Below, piece by piece: positions 37,469-48,709 of a stretch of 64,000 nucleotides of DNA. The DNA lies in contig VTFK01000553.1 of assembly GCA_009617715.1 (NCBI GenBank), positions 1 to 64,000 of the forward strand, read 5' to 3'. The stretch is from Plectrocnemia conspersa. Taxonomy: Eukaryota; Arthropoda; Insecta; Trichoptera; Polycentropodidae. The position numbers and the translations under genes were made by a program. Each line of letters opens with the position of its first letter. The stretch's first letter is position 1. Under the pieces are notes generated by a model, which worked only from the letters and a program-made list of their open reading frames with translations, was not told the origin of the DNA and did no database searches.

Positions 37469-38299
37469 CATCTTGCAATTTACAATTAATAATTCAACTT
37501 TTTAATTACTTTTGATAAATATTATTGTATCATGTTTTTGATAAAATCTGTTAATTGTATTTAAACAACATATATTTAAATAATAAATCATAAATTACAG
37601 TATAAGCATTATTTTTTAGATACATATATATCGTATGATTTTTTTCTATAAGCTTAAGTTAAGTTTTTTTTAAGAGCAATTTATACTACATATGCATAAC
37701 CTATTTAATAAACGATTGTAATTCTGATATTCACGAAAAGCGTAGAAAACATAATTTGTTTAAAATACTCAGCAACGACAGAAAGTGGCAAACAACAGGG
37801 TTTATATGGAATTGGAACTTGGGTCCACTTTTTCAGTAATAAATTCACGAAGATCTAAGACATTAGGAATATCAATAGAAACTTAAGAAAGCTTGTTTTA
37901 AAATAATCGAATTTATAGATTTAGATTTTATTTTCCTCATCTCAAACGCATAGATCACTATGCGTTTGAGATGAAGAACTAATTAAACGCACGTGTCTAG
38001 TCACAAAATTTCAATATTCATTTAGATAATCGCAATGCAAATTATTACTAATTTTATAAGACTTAATGAATGCATTAACCGTGTAACTATTCATAGTTTA
38101 TGGAACGTTATTACAGATAAGTAGGACCATTTATAAATAACTAAATAAATAAGTTCATCGTATACCAATGAGTCGAGAAAACTCAGCATCAAGATAAAAG
38201 TGCTGAAATATGACACAAATGTTATTGCAAATCGTTGCAAAATCTCAAAACATATTACATGATATAACACAGTTTGTACATATGGTTGTGTACGTGTGT
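37469..38299. other. AT-rich stretch with the 37.9-kb hairpin
   Basis: Nothing else recognised. Confidence 0.45.
37937..37974. repeat. Perfect 17-bp inverted repeat with 4-nt loop
   Basis: TCATCTCAAACGCATAG (37937-37953), loop ATCA, then the exact complement (37958-37974). No mismatches. Transcription of either strand would give a very stable hairpin. No known miRNA sequence was recognised. Confidence 0.6.
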
Positions 38300-38600
38300 T
38301 TAGCAATAAGCTTTGCGCGTTTCCCTCAATCCGTCCGCACTATCTTCCATATTGCGGATCGAGTGGCTCAGGAAGCCACTCGAGAGGCTCGTAGAACACG
38401 AAAACTCGGGTTGCGGGCATAAATAAAAAATATACACATACATATATACATACACATATGAACGTAGCAGCAACCAACCGTACAGGAAATCTTTAATATC
38501 GAATATTTTCAAGAGATTCGCTCCGAAGGGTCGGTGGGCCACTCGTGACGTTTTATTGAATCGCAACAAGAAATGTAAATTTGGCTGACTATGATGGTTT
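38300..38600. other. GC-richer island
   Basis: Contains the hairpin at 38360-38382 and a CA/TA-rich run at 38432-38460. Overlapping ORFs on both strands have no domain. Confidence 0.3.
38360..38382. repeat. 9-bp hairpin CGAGTGGCT/AGCCACTCG
   Basis: Perfect arms (38360-38368 and 38374-38382) around CAGGA, within a GC-richer island. Confidence 0.4.
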
Positions 38601-40980
38601 TGAATTTAGTGTGAGCATATATGTATATTTTGATATTAACTTTAATATTGACGTTACATTGGGCGTATCAAAAAAAAAATAGTTTAAGAAAAAATAATTG
38701 CAATACAATGCCAAAGAAAATTACTAACTTCACTGCCATGGGTTGTGTGGAACATATATATTAGCTAATGACACTTAGCGATAATTTAGTATGATAAAAA
38801 ATGATATCCATTATAAAAAAATATTACAAGCAACAAAAAGTTAAATGTTGATTATGCATAAATTTTTCTAATTATTAGAGTGGCTACAATTATTAAAAAA
38901 ATTAAAAAGCAACGAAAAAAGTAGCAAAGAAGCACGTAACAGGCTAAAATTTTCCAATCAAAAAAGGATTTCAATACGATAGCAGCACTTACTTCATATT
39001 CTAACAATTATTTTGCATCGCTTTCAGCAGCATATACGCAGATTTTTTAGAAAGCTTATATATATAATCACTTCAAATGCTTTAGAACCACTATTACCTA
39101 AAATAGAAAAAAAACACTATGCTGACAGGAGCCTCTATTTTTTTCAGAAAGTCTGGATTGCAATATGCTTATTGCTATTCTAGTTCATAACTTCTAATGC
39201 GTGTTGCACTTTTCAGGACCTCAGAATAGCGACCCCAGTGAATAGGTATATAGCTTAGGTATATAACATATATGCATACAGGCAACCTGCTCTTTACTTT
39301 TTCAATAAATCCTTTAAAATTAAACTAACTAACAAATTTTCTCTAAGATGAATAAGTGCTATGATGTAGGTGGTTGCATAGCGTGGTTAATGTTTTTTTT
39401 TAACATTTTATGACAATACGTTGCAGTTTATCCACTGATGGCTTTTGACAGTAATAATTATTCTAGCAGTATAATTTATCTCTACATACTTTTCTCATTG
39501 ATGTGACAGCTAATTTTGTAAGTACAACTACTACATAGCTAAATATATAAAAAAAAAAAAATCTGTTAATAAATGTTTGATTATACGTCAGTATCTTGGT
39601 CATATCTCAAACACGATTTTAATGCTAATTATGTGCGACTTGCGTCTGTTCCAATTTGGCAAAAATTTTTTTGACAAATCGAAAAATATTTTTAAGGTCT
39701 AGACGCTCATTTGAGGGGACGATTTGCATATTTTTTACATAAATAAAAAAATGCAAAGTTATATATATATAAAAAAATCAAATAAATAAAACAAGTTGGC
39801 ATTTCGCGAACGTAATATTTCAATATTTATACTGTAAAACGCGCTGAATCTCGTTACGTTTCAAAATTGAATAAAAAAACTAAGCATTCAAAGATGAAAA
39901 ACGTGAGACGAGAAAATGAAATTTATCATTTCTACTACGATGGGGTGGATAAACGGTCGCAAACTTAGGAAAATCTACGTTTGCTTGTGCTCTGCTAAAA
40001 ACCGTTGGATGCAATTATTTTGCTCATCAAGAAGCGCCTTATGAACATCAAAGTTTTATATCTTGTTAGTTTTCTGTTTGAACTTATGGAGTGTACTTTT
40101 ATAAAACTGTGGAATCAAGAAGTTATTATATTATAATTTAATATTATATTGTATTATTAAAATAAACTATAAGATACTTATTTTTTTAAAAATTAATATT
40201 TTCAATATATACTTAAAGAAAATGGTATTAACTAGATGTATTATTAAAAATTATATATTTAATTTTTATTTATTTTCAATAACAAATCTAGCAATTATTT
40301 GATAAGCTTCCTAAAACACTTGATAGGCTTTCAAATGAATAATAATTTCATGTGCTTACATAAAATAGATTAGTAATATTCTACATACTTTTTCAGCTCC
40401 ACGTAGCTATTGCTGAAAATATTTTTGCGTTTGGTAAGCTCCTTAGGAAGCTAGACGGCTCGAGAAAGAATAATATTCTTAAGTGGTATGTTTGAGCATG
40501 TGGGACATGATAGTGGCTATCTAGCAGCTGAAAGTCGCCGAGAAATAACGGATTGTTGACACCACCCCCAGTATAATTATTAATTATGTGTCAAAATAAA
40601 TTTACTATATTTTTAATAACGGCTTGTGGTATTATATTTGATAATTAAGACATTATTTAAGATATAGCATAGCAAAGCATAGCATTCTCAATGCTACACT
40701 TTGAAAATATACAACAAGAATCTAATAAGTTATCCTTTACATGATTTATTAATGAGAATTTAAATTGTCACATTTACAAAAAGAGCGAAAAATTGAGTGG
40801 TTTTATTTGATAAAATAAAGCAATATCTAAATTTTCTAGTCTTATTCATTAAACAGTGAAGTCAGATTTTCATCCATATAACAATAAAAAATATCAAGTG
40901 GCAAAAATACTATCGATTATTATAATATAATTTATTAGTTATAATTTAAGTAAATTTATAATTAACACTTTCAAAAGTCC
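38601..40980. other. Long AT-rich stretch, nothing recognised
   Basis: GCATAGCAAAGCATAGCAT near 40668 is a minor direct repeat. No coding signal. Confidence 0.45.
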
Positions 40981-41480
40981 ATTTAATTACTACTATTAAA
41001 ATAACATATATAGATTCTTTCAAGCGTCACAAGCTGTACAATACTTTCATCGCTTCTTAAAGTTTTCCCTCTTTTATTGTTGTATTTTAGGCTCTGTTGC
41101 AACGTGGGAAAACTTCGAAAGATACCATAGATGCTTTTAGTGAAACAACGCGATTTTTTATCAAAGCTCCCCACTGTAAACCCCAAAGAGGCGAAAACTT
41201 TTAATCGTATTCTAATACAGCTTTCAAAGTTAACGTAGGTGCGTGCGGCCCTGTTCCCCCGCCCCTGGGGCAAAAGTTAAGTGGGTGCACACTATCGGGC
41301 ACATCGCTGGCAACCAGGGACGGACTTTAAACGTTCGTAATTTATTCCCAATTCAGCCATCTGTCGCTCGACAAACCCAACTTTGCCTGAGGTTCCTTGT
41401 ATCGAAATGTACACGGAGAGTTGGAGGAGCCAAAGTGTCAACTTTGTCTCTTGATTCTATTCAGAGTGATACTTTAATAA
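40981..41480. other. GC-richer island
   Basis: ORFs on both strands (96 and 86 codons) overlap near CCCCGCCCCTGGGGC (41258-41272). No domain and no splice frame. Candidate regulatory island. Confidence 0.3.
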
Positions 41481-42499
41481 TATATTATATAATATTAATT
41501 TAATCTACAAGTGATATTCGAAAAGAATATTTATAAGACTAGTAAAATGTAAATATCGCATTTTGAGCAAGGGTCCGATTGATGTGATAGAGTTTAGTCA
41601 CATTTAGTTCTATAGTTACATAAGGCAATCGCGACCGTTACTAAATTAGGCTTTCGCTTCAATACATTGCGCGGAATGCAGCTACACTCGACTTCCTACT
41701 TGGGTTGTTACGGTTGGTAAGTTAGCACAGGTTTGAACATCACTAATTAGTTTTATAAAGCCCAATGCGCTACAATGGGGTGAGTCAATCAGACAAACGA
41801 AATACATACAAGTAAATATTAACCACCAAACCTTTCAGTCAATGAATCAATTGCATATAATTATGTGTATTTTTATTTATAATCAAAAAATGACAATGTG
41901 CAGCTAAAGCTGGTTTTAAATAATGCGCTACATTTTATAAATAAAAAATTGATTCCGCTACCGTAGGACAAAAAAAAATCATTATATATAATATTGCAGT
42001 AATAATTACTAAAAAAATACTTGCAGTATCAGTTACTAATTCTGGCAAATGCAAAATACAGCGCTTTAGGTATATGTTTGATTGATCGACTAATTGAATT
42101 TGCGTCGCATATAAATGGTTTGATCGAATTTTTAACTAATCATATTACGTTACAAAATTTGATTTAGTCTTTTATCAAAATGAAATTCAATTAGGCTTTG
42201 TAAGGCAATATAAATTTTATTAGAATTTTTCTCTGTTAAATTTTTATTGTATTTATATTTTTATTTATTATGAAATTATTTACATCTATTTTGATGTGTA
42301 ATATTTTGACACTAGTTCTTTACTTTTTTTAATAAACTTTCTCAGATTGTTTAGTAATGCAAAGAATATAAATCATTACATTTCAATAATATGTATGTAA
42401 ATTAAAAATGCAAATTAGCATTACATAACTGATTTATTTAATCAGTATGATTTTTTATAATTAATTATATATTTAGCTATATCTATAGTCATTTAGTCA
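41481..42499. other. AT-rich stretch, weak island at 41560-41720
   Basis: No coding or repeat signal seen. Confidence 0.4.
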
Positions 42500-42603
42500 C
42501 CCAAACCGCACTCTTGAAGCTCAAAGGCTCGATATTGTTTTGTATTCGCCCGTTGAACGTAACAAGACATTAGGAGCATGTAAGTCGCTCTAGGCACCTG
42601 CTA

Positions 42604-42933
42604 CTACACCAACTTGGCATGTATAATACGAAAAGTTAGCAACTGGAGGATTAAGTCTAGTCGATTTCCTTTCCGGAATACGTACCAGAAATCGAGACCT
42701 CTCGGGTGCATTTTAATTATGATAATATCGCTTTGCACTCGCTTCGAGTATTCGGCACAAACAGGTGTAAAGTTTTCAAAGATTTGAACATCAACAGCCG
42801 ATAACTTGAACTGTCTACTCGTGTTTCCGGAACTAACTTCCAGTCTCGAGTAAGAACTTTGCGATCCAATTCTGAGTGATTGCTCCTGTAGAAGGCTTAC
42901 GCTTGTTGGCCTGCGGAAAATTTCATTCGCCAA
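42604..42933 (-). CDS. Open segment on the minus strand, possible exon
   Basis: A 109-codon open stretch in a GC-richer island (about 42500-42960). Inside it an acceptor-like TTTTCCGCAG is followed by a Ser/Gln/Arg-rich peptide (PTSVSLLQEQSLRIGSQSS), and a donor-like GTACGT follows a Phe-Trp pair. Starting after that acceptor, the frame is compatible with the phase-2 donor of exon 2. One chance in three of phase match makes this weak support. No domain is recognised, and the island may simply be non-coding. Confidence 0.2.
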   Translation of the reverse strand: MANEIFRRPTSVSLLQEQSLRIGSQSSYSRLEVSSGNTSRQFKLSAVDVQIFENFTPVCAEYSKRVQSDIIIIKMHPRGLDFWYVFRKGNRLDLILQLLTFRIIHAKLV

Positions 42934-43955
42934 ATATCCCAGAACTGTTTTCTTTGGCTTTTTATTTTTATTATTTTTTTAGTTTTCGCCGTAACGGAGA
43001 AAGTTGGTTTAGCCACCGTCGTTACCTAGTTGCAAACTTGGTAAGGATTTAGAGAATCGCTGTTGTCGCTTCTTATCCCATATAAGTGATTGTTTGTGCA
43101 AGACTTTTAGCAACATTATATCTAATGTTAAAATAATAATATTTTTACGTTTTTATTTTATTAAATTCGGTATATTATACCTAATTATTGAATTAGCCAT
43201 ACATAGTTATAATAACATAAGGCAGACATAAGAGCAATCAGCATCTAACATAAATACCAAAACGGTATCGTTCTTAAGGGAGCAAATAAATCATTTAAAA
43301 GCATGATTGGTCATCTAGCCTTATTAAAACCTGGTCAGTTTCACGAAAAACGGTAAATAACTTATAAATATGTGACTTAGCATCTTTTTCGTTGATCTTT
43401 AAAGACTTTTTATAGTATTTGTTCCAAAACAAATATATATGTTAGTAGGTTAAATTTTGTTTTACATATAACTAGTATTTAACTTAGTCCAGTAAACATA
43501 TAAGATTACATTGTCAGTTTTCCATTCAACAACTAAAATTATTAAACTCAAATATCTCAAGACAGAATTTTCGCTTACATTATTTTTTTTAATATGATAC
43601 TGTGATTGCAAAACAAATTTTCAATGCTAATAAGAAAACATCATTTTATTTTTTAAAATAAATTAGATTGTCCAATAACTATAATAATAATAATTTTTAC
43701 GAAAATTTTAAAGACAGCATATTAAAGAGGAAAAATACAGTAACACCAAAAAATTTTTAAATTGAATATAAAATTTGGTAATGAATATGATAACGTATTT
43801 TAAATATAATATTTAGGAGCATTGCATGAACTCAGACGTTTTAAAGAGAGCAAACTTAAAGTGTAAAATAGAACAACTGTCAATCAAAAGATATCTTAGT
43901 GAAAATTATATATATAGTTACAAAGATAGATGTTAGACCTCTCATAAACTTCATC
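42934..43955. other. AT-rich stretch
   Basis: A small richer patch at 42985-43080 adjoins the preceding island. Nothing else recognised. Confidence 0.4.
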
Positions 43956-43959
43956 TCAC

Positions 43960-44231
43960 CGAAATTCAGTTAAGGTAATAAGAGTATATTTGCTCCGTGG
44001 CAGCTGTGAGTAAACTTGTTCGCGCAAAACCGTGCGATACTGCTGAATCGCATTATGAACCGTCTGTTTCACCTTATGAATCACATCCAAGTCTGCCCTT
44101 ATCCTGGCCTTATCATATTTTGTTATCATCCCACGAGCAACAATCGCACTAACTGCGGTCTGGATTTTGACGGCGACGAACTTAATTTGTTGCCTCAGAC
44201 AAGAGACGTTTGCCCTTTCAGAACTTGCTAT
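43960..44231 (-). CDS. Candidate internal coding exon, protein unrecognised
   Basis: On the minus strand a segment open for 90 codons lies between an acceptor-like GCGTGCAG (AG at 44233-44232) and a donor-like GTGAGA starting at 43959. Only one frame is open (acceptor phase 0, donor phase 2); the others meet stops at once. The peptide is balanced in composition, with alternating hydrophobic and basic residues suggesting helices, for example KARIRADLDVIHKVKQTVHN, and it ends near LTEFR. Codon use is less A/T-biased than the flanks. It cannot follow exon 2 (47846-47933) directly because the phases differ. I recognise no family. It could be an exon of the same gene with others between, a gene fragment, or a conserved non-coding island that happens to be open; the plus strand is also open over 78 codons here. 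Confidence 0.35.
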
Positions 44232-44252
44232 CTGCACGCAAATGCAAAATGA

Positions 44253-45782
44253 GTGTTATTTTCGTGTATGTAGTTTACAAAGGTATATATAATTAATAAC
44301 ATTAAAAAGTTAATGCCGACTGATAAAGGAACAATATTTCATGGAAATCCAAAGTCAGTTTTATTTTAATAAAATAGGTTGGCTAGTATGTAACTTGATA
44401 ATAATAATAATAAAAATAAATAGTCTAGCTATTGTGTAAAACCTTAAACTTGCAAGTTTAGCGAAGTAGCATCACGTGCAAGTTTTCATGCAACGTAAAG
44501 TTTTTAGTTGTAAACGTTTGAGGAAATCTACACGTACGAAAAACTTGAATCGAGTCAAGATACATTTTTAAGTAGTAATATTATATTTTAATATGTATTA
44601 TTATTAATATTGTAAAAATATTTATTAATCATGTGGGTTTGAACTACAAGTTAATTTAAAATAAAATTATTTTAATTATATTATGTCACTATACCAAAGA
44701 GCATAAATTAGTAGACAACTATAAACGAGAAACTATTTATTTTTATTAAATTTTATTAGCTACGTATTTTCAATGTACTGTTAAAATGATTTTTGCATGA
44801 GTGTATCCTTCTATAACATGTTTTATGCAATCCATAATGAAACATTGGATTTGTTAGACATTTATTAAACTTTAAATTGTACATTTAGGTTGTATAGAAA
44901 ATGTTTTAAATGCAAGTAGTCGACGTTTCTAAATATATACAAGTCAGGGTTAAGGGTCTAACTTGTAAATACATAATTTTTTTTTCTAAAGGGACTATAT
45001 TTTTAGTGGGATTGTCTTAACCATAATAAGCCAACTATAAGATAATATTTATACATTAACCTGTCAAGCCAATACTTAAAGCAATAAAATATATTATATA
45101 CACGAGTAATAATAATATAAAAATAAAGGACTTCTAAAAATTCAACTTGGAAATTACCGTTTGTGTTAGAGTTCAGCAGGACTCAAATGCAGCAAAGTCG
45201 TGCTAGCAGTTTTTTTTAAAATGCCCATGGCAATTCCAAATGCATTTATTGCCCATTAGTAAATAAAAACTTATCATGACATTTATCGCTTGTTACTATT
45301 ACCATCAATGACGTAATAAACAATTAAATTAATTAAAAATATGTTTATGAAAATAGCTTAATAAAATTACGTTCATGTTAAAGAAATGAGCCATTGATTT
45401 TAAAAGTAGGGTAAATTCATTTTATTAAGGAAAAGATTTACAGATAATTTTCATTAAAAATTCTGTTTTTAATCAAATTACAATTACATCTATAAATAAC
45501 AGTATAAATGTTTTACTAGTGATATATTTTGGTCAATAATAATTTTTTGTTGAATTTAAAAGTGAGACAAGTCCACTCAAAATAAAATATTTTAAATAAA
45601 AATTGAAAACCATGTTTTGTTAGTTATTTTCCATATTTACCGGGGAACTAACAATTATTTTTATCATTTTATAAGTATTGTGAAACTAAAAGATAAAGAA
45701 AGGTCAAAAATATATACAAAATAAATTAAAATGGATCTTTATAATTATTATGACTTTGTAGTCGCATAGGACAGTGAGACCG
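44253..45782. other. AT-rich stretch, nothing recognised
   Basis: An ATA-repeat tract lies at 44398-44412. No coding signal. Confidence 0.45.
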
Positions 45783-46039
45783 GTATGTAAAAATTATTAT
45801 AAAAATAATAGTTGTTACTTGAAATAGATAACAACTTTATAACCAATTACAATTTATATTAAGTTATCTTTTGACGTTACTTATGTTATTATTTTATTAT
45901 TATTAGTTATTTTATTGTGTTAATTTTGTAATAACGTTCTACAATATAGATATTTTGTCCATCCTAGTTATACTTTTTTTATTTTCATAATTATGATCAT
46001 TATATTCATTGTTATTGTATTGCTTATTATTTTGTAGAA
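45783..46039 (+). other. Possible ancestral intron of the 46-kb pseudogene
   Basis: A short reading frame starting at an ATG (45731) runs to a GTATGT donor-like site near 45784. About 250 bp of A/T-rich sequence then ends in a T-rich tract and TAG at 46037. If real, the copy kept its intron, which argues for DNA-level rather than RNA-level copying. The first exon has an early stop and no recognised domain. Confidence 0.2.
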
Positions 46040-46059
46040 ATAAGGCCTATGAACATTAG

Positions 46060-47290
46060 TAAGAACGGAAGAATTATCCCATCAGAAAGTAAAGATAACA
46101 CGGGGATAAATAAATACAGATCAAAGAATTTAACAAAAAAATAAGAATATTGGAACTGTCAGATTCATCATCAGATGAGGAAACTTCTGGATAAGCCAAG
46201 AAGAATGACGATAAGAAAGCTTAAAAATAAAAGTTAAACGAAATAGTGGTAACAAATTTTTGCACAAACAGGAAAAATTGTTCCTGAAAAAAAAATTGAA
46301 ATAAAAACTGTCACTGCAAGCAAGGTTGCACGAATCGAATTAATTCCGAAGAGAGGAAACAATATTTTGAAAACTTTTAGAGTCTTTCAGACTACAATAA
46401 ATAAAATATACTATAATAGTTTTGCACAGAAGTGTGCTAAGAGAAGAAAGCGACTGAGAAATTACAAGGGAACGCAAATAACTTGCAGTTTTAAATACTA
46501 TTTAAATACCAAAGAAGCAAAAATTTTAGTATGCAAAATATTTTTAAACACATTTAATATATCTAAAGGAAGAGCTGACCGTGCTCTCAATGCAAAACAA
46601 TTAGAGAAGATTTTCATGGTAGAATGGAAGGTTTCTCCAGAAAAAACAATGGGAAAGAAGTAAAACGCTTGAAGGAACACATTGAGAGTTTTCCTCAATC
46701 AAAAAACCTTTATACAAGGTCTCACAATGCAAATATAAAGTTTTTAAACTTTGAATTGAATATAAAAAAATGTACAATTTATACGTTGATAAATAGGAAG
46801 ATAACACAAGTTATGTTAAGGAAAAAATTTATAGAATATTTTTAAGATAAAATTCAATTAGCACTTTCATCATCCACGTAAAGAATTTTCATTCACGTGC
46901 TAAAAGTGCGATTCGCTCAATATGCAAATTAAAACGTCACGCAATATTAAAGATAAAATAAATCTGATGACACAACATGAACATTATTTAAAATATGCCG
47001 AACTAGCTAGAAAAGCTTTACAAGAAGATAAAGCGCTAGTTTCAAAAAACCCAGAATTACTAATATTTTGAAATCAGTTCAAACGCAAACCATTAATTAT
47101 CCTACAACAACAAAATACGAACTTGCCCTACAAATGAGTATTAATTTATTTGTTATCACTGATGAATTTATTGTTTTTCATATCAGTTTTCTACCGTCCA
47201 TATATGTCAAATTCGCAAAACTTTATTTTTTAAACAGTTCTAAGAAACTAATTTTCTATTATACATTATCAAAAATCTAAACAACAAATA
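46060..47290 (+). pseudogene. Decayed copy of a second uncharacterised repeat-borne protein family
   Basis: Blocks in order: LELSDSSSDEETSG (about 46148-46192, acidic/Ser N-terminal part); a cysteine cluster CHCKQGCTNRINSEERKQYF (46309-46368); a basic stretch KCAKRRKRLRNYKG; VCKIFLNTFNISKGRADRAL (46537-46595); after a frameshift near 46620, KRLKEHIESFPQSKNLYTRS and NFELNIKKMYNLY; then CDSLNMQIK-like and EHYLKYAELARKALQEDKAL (about 46980-47035). This order matches a protein family common in lepidopteran and aphid genomes, seen in many copies and suspected to be transposon-borne. Its function is unknown to me. At least three frameshifts and several stops are present, and the expected C-terminal half, with its Cys-Gly-Gly-Gln-Asn type motif, is missing. 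Confidence 0.55.
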
Positions 47291-47599
47291 CATTAAGACT
47301 CATGGTGTCAATCCCAAATTAAATTAATTCGAAAATATACATTCAAGACTGTATTTTTAGTTTATAAATATTCTCCGTACGTGTTTTTGTATTAAAATAT
47401 ATTGTAATAAAATTTCTAGTCAATCATCCTAAATACATACTGAGAATTCAACATTAAGAAGAGTAATGATATATTATTTTTATCAAATTATATGGTTTCC
47501 GGGATTGTAATAATTCCGACGAACGGACCAGAGTATCAGCTTGGACTACCGGGTATTATAATACCGGGAAATTTACAGCGTTAGCTTTATGATTACGTA
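47291..47599. other. AT-rich stretch with a partial palindrome
   Basis: CTACCGGGTATTATAATACCGGG near 47547 contains CCGGTATTATAATACCGG-like symmetry (arms CCCGGTATTATA and TATAATACCGGG overlap). No coding signal. Confidence 0.35.
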
Positions 47600-47845
47600 A
47601 TGAACGTATCAAATGTAAGGGTAGTTTAATTTAAGAGTCGCCAAGCGATGATTACAGGGCGAACGGACTGGGTTCACGGAAGGCACGCCGGCATCCTGTT
47701 TCGCAAATTGAATCAAAGCGCAGCAACACGACCTCTCCATCATCAGTCGCATTGTCTGGTCGGAGGGTGGATTCCACCCCCCCCGAACGGGTGCTATGGG
47801 GAGGGTTGGTAGGTCTAACGTTATTAACTCGCGCGTGAGACTCAC
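47600..47845. other. GC-richer island just inside intron 2
   Basis: Starts at the exon 2 donor and continues about 240 bp into the intron. The minus strand stays open from the donor to 47609, so read-through would add about 78 residues, and an unspliced or alternatively spliced form is possible. The peptide shows no recognisable domain. A C-rich run lies at 47776-47785. Confidence 0.3.
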
Positions 47846-47933
47846 CTGTGTTGGCTGGATGATGTGTTCGATAGTGACACGGGAGAGCGAGCTGCTCTGC
47901 TCTCTGCCCTGGGACTGCCTGCCATGATGTACT
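47846..47933 (-). CDS. Exon 2 with start codon of an unrecognised gene (5' part only)
   Basis: A minus-strand exon bordered by a T-rich acceptor (TTTTTTTACAG, AG at 47935-47934) and a GTGAGT donor starting at 47845. The only ATG is at 47925-47923, with A at -3 and G at +4, a good initiation context. From it, 26 codons plus 2 nt are open to the donor (phase 2), starting MAGSPRAESRAARSPVS. The peptide is rich in Ser, Arg and Ala and looks like a disordered N-terminus, as is common in transcription and RNA-binding factors. I do not recognise the protein. The exon is far richer in G+C than its flanks. The acceptor could also be 2 nt further in (AG at 47933-47932) without changing the start. The rest of the gene must lie at lower coordinates; no downstream exon is certain. 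Confidence 0.6.
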
Positions 47934-48636
47934 CTGTAAAAAAATATGAATTTAAGTACCTGTGTATAGTTTTTGTGAGCTACTCAGAATTTAAAATGAC
48001 AATATATAAAAACCGCTTGTATCGATATTAGATTTTATTAAATTATGAAATATTTGTGTGAAAATCTAATTTTTAAAAAACAATTAAGCAAATCAATATT
48101 ACGCAAAAGAATGTTTTGCATAAAGTTTCACGTGAATAAGATTAATAAATAAAATAGAAAGCGTTTTATTTAAAGTAGAAAGCAATTACGCAATTTTGAT
48201 AAGCCGTTTGCTTTAAATGTCATATTTTTTTTATTATATGAAAAAATCTTAAGTAGCTCAAAAAATTGGCATTACAGTTTTTTAAGCTGTAATTTTAATT
48301 GGCTAGAGAAGCCAAACTATAAATTGATTTTTTGTGTTTTTTTTTAGATTCGACTGAACTAAATGAAACCCAAGAAAATCAATTATTGATTGGTATCTAG
48401 CACTCCTATGAATACTCTTCAAAATAACTAGGAGAAGTAATCAATAACAACAGTTTAATTATATTTTAAAAGCTTAAAGCTATTTTAAAACATAATATTT
48501 AGCCAGGGTAGCAATAGCGTTTCATTTCAGGTAAAATACAATAATTTAAATCAACACTTTGTATAAAAACAACTTGATGAATTTATTAAATTTGGAAAGT
48601 AAATACAAAATAATAATAACTCAATAATTTACTTAC
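47934..48636 (-). other. Intron 1 of the minus-strand gene
   Basis: A 703-bp AT-rich stretch that begins GTAAGT and ends TTTACAG on the minus strand. No other feature is visible in it. Confidence 0.5.
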
Positions 48637-48707
48637 ATTGAACTTTCACTGCTATCTTACTTTAGCGTCACACAACACAACACAATCACACAATCACACA
48701 CATCACT
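48637..48707 (-). other. 5' UTR exon 1 of a minus-strand gene
   Basis: On the minus strand a TCAGT initiator-like motif (A of the motif at 48707) is followed by a GT-rich leader and then a perfect GTAAGT donor whose G lies at 48636. The exon is therefore about 71 nt if transcription starts at the initiator. It has no ATG in frame with the start codon of exon 2 and is best read as untranslated. Joined to exon 2, an in-frame stop lies upstream of the exon 2 ATG whichever of two neighbouring AGs is used as acceptor, which supports that start. The 5' border is inferred from the initiator only; no TATA box or DPE is visible. Confidence 0.5.
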
Positions 48708-48709
48708 GA
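48705..48709 (-). promoter_or_regulatory. Initiator-like motif (TCAGT)
   Basis: TCAGT on the minus strand, the arthropod initiator consensus, lies 71 nt upstream of the exon 1 donor. A CA/GT-rich tract (plus strand 48668-48705) follows it. No TATA box is seen about 30 nt upstream. It is the most likely start site of the gene, but the assignment rests on motif and position only. Confidence 0.35.

Noticed and set aside
37937..37985. Helitron 3' end (hairpin followed by CTAA-T)
   Set aside because: The stem is much longer and the spacing shorter than usual, and no Helitron 5' end or Rep/helicase motif is seen.
46498..46807. Two minus-strand ORFs (46498-46698 and 46601-46807)
   Set aside because: Antisense shadows of the plus-strand pseudogene at 46-47 kb.
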